Below, piece by piece: positions 61,858 through 64,000 of a stretch of 64,000 nt of DNA. Both the position numbers and the translations under genes were made by a program. The notes below the pieces were generated by a model, which worked only from the letters and a program-made list of their open reading frames with translations, had not been told where the DNA came from and ran no database searches. How positions within the stretch are numbered: position 1 is the first letter of the stretch; the number at the start of each line of letters is the position of its first letter. This DNA comes from Streptomyces lavendofoliae. GTDB lineage: Bacteria; Actinomycetota; Actinomycetes; Streptomycetales; Streptomycetaceae. The DNA is taken from assembly GCF_014649735.1 (NCBI RefSeq), contig NZ_BMTP01000006.1, positions 186,001-250,000 on the forward strand, written 5' to 3'.

Positions 61858-62334
61858 TCAGCGGGCGGCGGCGGGGTGGAGGTGCCGCGCCAGTCCGTGC
61901 AGGGCGCCGAGGGCGGAGCCCAGGGCGTCCCGCTCCCCGTCCGTCAGCGCGTGCAGCGCCTCGGCGACGTACCCGTCGAACAGCTCCCGGACGGCCGCCA
62001 GGCGGCTGCGGGCCTCGGCCGTGAGGTGCAGGTGCGCGACGCGCTTGTCCGCCGGGTCCCGGCGGCGCTCCAGCATGCCGCCGGCGGTCATCTGCGAGAC
62101 CAGGGCGCTCACGTTGTTGGGCTTCATCAGCAGGACGTCGGCGGCCTCGCGCACGGTGATCCCGTCCCGCTCCCCCACCAGCCGCAGCAGGGCGAGCTGC
62201 CCCTCGGGCGGCCTGGGGTGCGGGAAGTCCTGGGCGAGGCGCCGGTCGAGGGCCCGCTGGAGCACGGGCAGGACGGCGGCGAGCCGGGCGGCGACGTCGC
62301 CGGTGTCCTGCGCGGACGTGTCGGAGGCGGGCAT
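61858..62334 (-). CDS. MarR-family transcriptional regulator
   Basis: 158 residues from ATG. The winged-helix core is EGQLALLRLVGERDGITVREAADVLLMKPNNVSALVSQMTAGGMLERRRDPADKRVAHLHLTAEARSRL, with the usual wing DPADKRV. N- and C-terminal helices give dimerisation. It probably represses itself and the MFS pump through the inverted repeat directly upstream, with relief on ligand binding. Confidence 0.93.
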   Translation of the reverse strand: MPASDTSAQDTGDVAARLAAVLPVLQRALDRRLAQDFPHPRPPEGQLALLRLVGERDGITVREAADVLLMKPNNVSALVSQMTAGGMLERRRDPADKRVAHLHLTAEARSRLAAVRELFDGYVAEALHALTDGERDALGSALGALHGLARHLHPAAAR

Positions 62335-62345
62335 GCCGGCAAGCT

Positions 62346-62379
62346 TAGGTACGTCTACATACCTATGTCAACATAGGTA
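62346..62379. promoter_or_regulatory. MarR operator candidate, overlapping inverted repeats
   Basis: TACCTATGT-CA-ACATAGGTA (62360-62379) is a perfect 9-bp-arm inverted repeat. TAGGTA at 62346-62351 and TACCTA at 62360-62365 form a second, overlapping repeat. The whole block is 12-45 bp upstream of the MarR start, where its promoter should be. Confidence 0.75.
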
Positions 62380-62395
62380 CCTGGCGGACATGGCG

Positions 62396-63664
62396 TCAGA
62401 CCCGGCCGTGGGCCTTCTGCGCCCGTCGCGACAGGGAGTCGATGACCACCGCCACCAGCAGCACCCCGCCCGTGATCATGAACTGCACGGATGCCTGGAT
62501 GCCCAGCAGCGCGACGCCCGAGGCGATCGACTGGATGACCAGGACCCCGAGCAGCGCGGACCAGACCCTGCCGCGGCCGCCGAACAGGCTGGTGCCGCCG
62601 ATGACCGCCGCCGCGATCACGTTCATCAGCAGGTTGCCGCCGCCGGAGGACTGGCCGGCCGAGGTGACCCGGGACGCCAGGAACAGCCCGCCGACCGCGG
62701 CCATCGTGCCCGAGACCGCGAACACCGAGATCCGCACCCACACCACTCCCAGGCCGGCCCGCCGGGCGGCGTCCACGCCACCGCCGATCGCGAAGATCAT
62801 GCGCCCGTAGGTGGTTCGCCGCAGGACGTGGTCCAGGCCCACCAGGACGACGATGAACAGCAGCAGGGCGAGCGGCAGGCCCTGGAACCGGTTGAGCACG
62901 AACGCGGTGGCGAAGGCCGCCGCGCCGAGGACGGCGGTGCGCACGGCGATCCCGCCCCGCGACCGGGACGGCACTCCCGCCGCGACGCGGCGCCGGGCGT
63001 CGCGCAGGGAGACGAGGAGATAGCCGGCCGTGCCGAGCGCCGCCACCCCGTAGGCGACCGACACGTCGTGGAAGTAGTGGCCGGTGAGCATCGCCACCAG
63101 GCCCTCGTCGTCGAGGTTGATGGTGCCGCTCGTGCCCAGGACGTACAGCATCAGGCCGTTCCAGCCCAGCAGCCCGGCCAGGGTGACCACGAACGCCGGC
63201 ACGCCGACCCGTGCGAAGAAGAACCCGTGCAGGGCCCCGATGGCCGCCCCCATGACCACGGCGAGCAGCACGGCGAGGCCCTCCGGCATGCCGTGGTGGA
63301 CGTTCAGCACGGCGAAGACGGCCGCCGCGAGGCCGCTGACCGAACCCACCGACAGGTCGATCTCCCCGACCAGCAGGACGAAGACCACTCCCACGGCGAT
63401 CAGCCCGGTGCCGACGATGTCCACGCTCAGGTTGGACAGGTTGCGGGGCGAGAGGAAGCTGTCGTCGAGGGCCACGAAGACGAGCCAGATCGACACCAGG
63501 CTCAGCAGGACCGGCAGCGAGCCGAGCTCACCGCTGCGCAGGCTCTCCCCGAACGTCCGCAGGTGCGGCGCCCGAGCGCCACCGCCACTCCCGTCACCGG
63601 CGCCTCTGCGGTCGCCGGCACCGCCCCCGCCACCACGGTCACGGGCGTCACCGCGGCCGCTCAT
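62396..63664 (-). CDS. Sugar ABC transporter permease
   Basis: 422 residues; the ATG overlaps the ATPase stop by one base (TGATG), overriding longer in-frame starts. A ~35-residue Gly/Arg-rich tail is followed by about ten membrane segments. GVVFVLLVGEIDLSVGSVSGLAAAVFAVL and VIGGTSLFGGRGRVWSALLGVLVIQSIASGVALLG are the RbsC/XylH-type motifs. It belongs to a second sugar importer distinct from mmsB. Its substrate and binding protein lie outside the window. Confidence 0.9.
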   Translation of the reverse strand: MSGRGDARDRGGGGGAGDRRGAGDGSGGGARAPHLRTFGESLRSGELGSLPVLLSLVSIWLVFVALDDSFLSPRNLSNLSVDIVGTGLIAVGVVFVLLVGEIDLSVGSVSGLAAAVFAVLNVHHGMPEGLAVLLAVVMGAAIGALHGFFFARVGVPAFVVTLAGLLGWNGLMLYVLGTSGTINLDDEGLVAMLTGHYFHDVSVAYGVAALGTAGYLLVSLRDARRRVAAGVPSRSRGGIAVRTAVLGAAAFATAFVLNRFQGLPLALLLFIVVLVGLDHVLRRTTYGRMIFAIGGGVDAARRAGLGVVWVRISVFAVSGTMAAVGGLFLASRVTSAGQSSGGGNLLMNVIAAAVIGGTSLFGGRGRVWSALLGVLVIQSIASGVALLGIQASVQFMITGGVLLVAVVIDSLSRRAQKAHGRV

Positions 63665-64000
63665 CAGCCCGCCTCCCACTCGTGGGTGCCCCGCCGGGAG
63701 ACGGCGTTGTCGGTGGCCCCGGTGATGGAGGAGATGATCTGCTCGTGGGAGGTCGTCGTCACGTCGAAGAACCCGTTGTTGCGGCCGAGGCGGAGGACCG
63801 CGATCCAGTCCGCGACGGCCTTGACGTCCCCCATGTTGTGGCTGATGAGCAGGACGCCCAGACCCCGTTCGCGCAACCGGTCGACGAGGTCGAGGACCTG
63901 CGCGGTCTGCTCGATGCCCAGCGCCGCGGTCGGCTCGTCGAGCAGGACGAGGCGCGGCTCGCCCAGCAGGGAGCGGGAGATGGCGACGGTCTGCCGCTGG
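63664..64000 (-). CDS. Sugar ABC transporter ATP-binding protein (5' end beyond window)
   Basis: Only the 3' part is present: the C-terminal half of an ABC ATPase beginning within [28 protein letters not shown] (signature tail and Walker B) and continuing to the switch His in VLLISHNMGDV. It ends ISSITGATDNAVSRRGTHEWEAG, as in single-domain FrcA/XylG-like sugar ATPases. The Walker A lies beyond the right edge. It is coupled to the 62396 permease. Confidence 0.88.
   Translation of the reverse strand, partial: QRQTVAISRSLLGEPRLVLLDEPTAALGIEQTAQVLDLVDRLRERGLGVLLISHNMGDVKAVADWIAVLRLGRNNGFFDVTTTSHEQIISSITGATDNAVSRRGTHEWEAG

Overview
The window is about 73% G+C chromosomal DNA of an actinomycete, almost certainly Streptomyces. 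The signs are G/C-ending codons throughout, many GTG starts, GTGA/ATGA gene overlaps, and families typical of the genus: an AfsR-like regulator, SpoIIE-type PP2C phosphatases, a streptophobe-like membrane protein, a DUF6777-like protein, DUF305 with a DUF6153-like partner, and MEDS/STAS switch proteins. I saw no tRNA, rRNA, transposase, integrase, CRISPR array or phage gene. The genes at both ends (1..1037 and 63664..64000) run off the window.

Layout. 1-2.2 kb: Rieske/FAD oxidoreductase plus a haem-oxygenase-like redox protein. 2.4-8.5 kb: a small stress-type protein with a SigB-like promoter, a large AfsR/SARP regulator preceded by a 16-bp tandem repeat, a secreted PL3 pectate lyase, and an ECF sigma factor with a membrane partner. 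8.6-18.9 kb: a sugar catabolism and uptake locus. It holds an SMP-30 lactonase and an IclR regulator, divergent from an enolase-superfamily dehydratase and a Zn dehydrogenase, then an uncharacterised barrel-like protein, a ChvE-MmsA-MmsB monosaccharide ABC transporter and a secreted aldose epimerase. 18.9-27.3 kb: a PP2C phosphatase, a TPR protein and a TPR-CHAT protease-like protein on the minus strand, divergent from a Cys-containing small protein and a membrane protein. 27.3-30.3 kb: a 93-bp tandem repeat and a secreted GH51 arabinofuranosidase. 30.5-43.1 kb: a PP2C-PHP pair, LuxR-like and MmyB-like regulators, a GST-fold reductase, a succinate-semialdehyde-type dehydrogenase, a BrkB protein, FUSC and SDR proteins, and a SnoaL-like protein divergent from a TetR regulator with two palindromic operators. 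43.2-51.4 kb: a lipoprotein metalloprotease, then a phospho-signalling cassette of FHA-ABC transporter, a protein with a Thr repeat, a Ser/Thr kinase, a streptophobe-like protein and a DUF6777-like protein. 51.6-60.1 kb: MEDS-ATPase and STAS, a DUF3533-like membrane protein, DUF305/DUF6153, and a run of small stress-associated genes. 60.2-64 kb: a MarR-MFS efflux pair and the end of a second sugar ABC transporter.

Two themes stand out. First, plant polysaccharide use: a secreted pectate lyase, a secreted arabinofuranosidase and epimerase, and a monosaccharide importer with oxidative catabolic enzymes. A short motif (CGAAATATCGAAC-like) recurs at the iclR/dehydratase promoter region, before the ABC operon and at the arabinofuranosidase promoter, so they may form one regulon. 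Second, phospho-signalling: three phosphatase or anti-sigma-type ATPase genes, one Ser/Thr kinase and a double-FHA transporter. Between that transporter and the kinase lies a protein carrying five copies of a PTRVVD motif that could be phospho-Thr docking sites. The CHAT locus is the best candidate here for an undescribed proteolytic or defence-like system.
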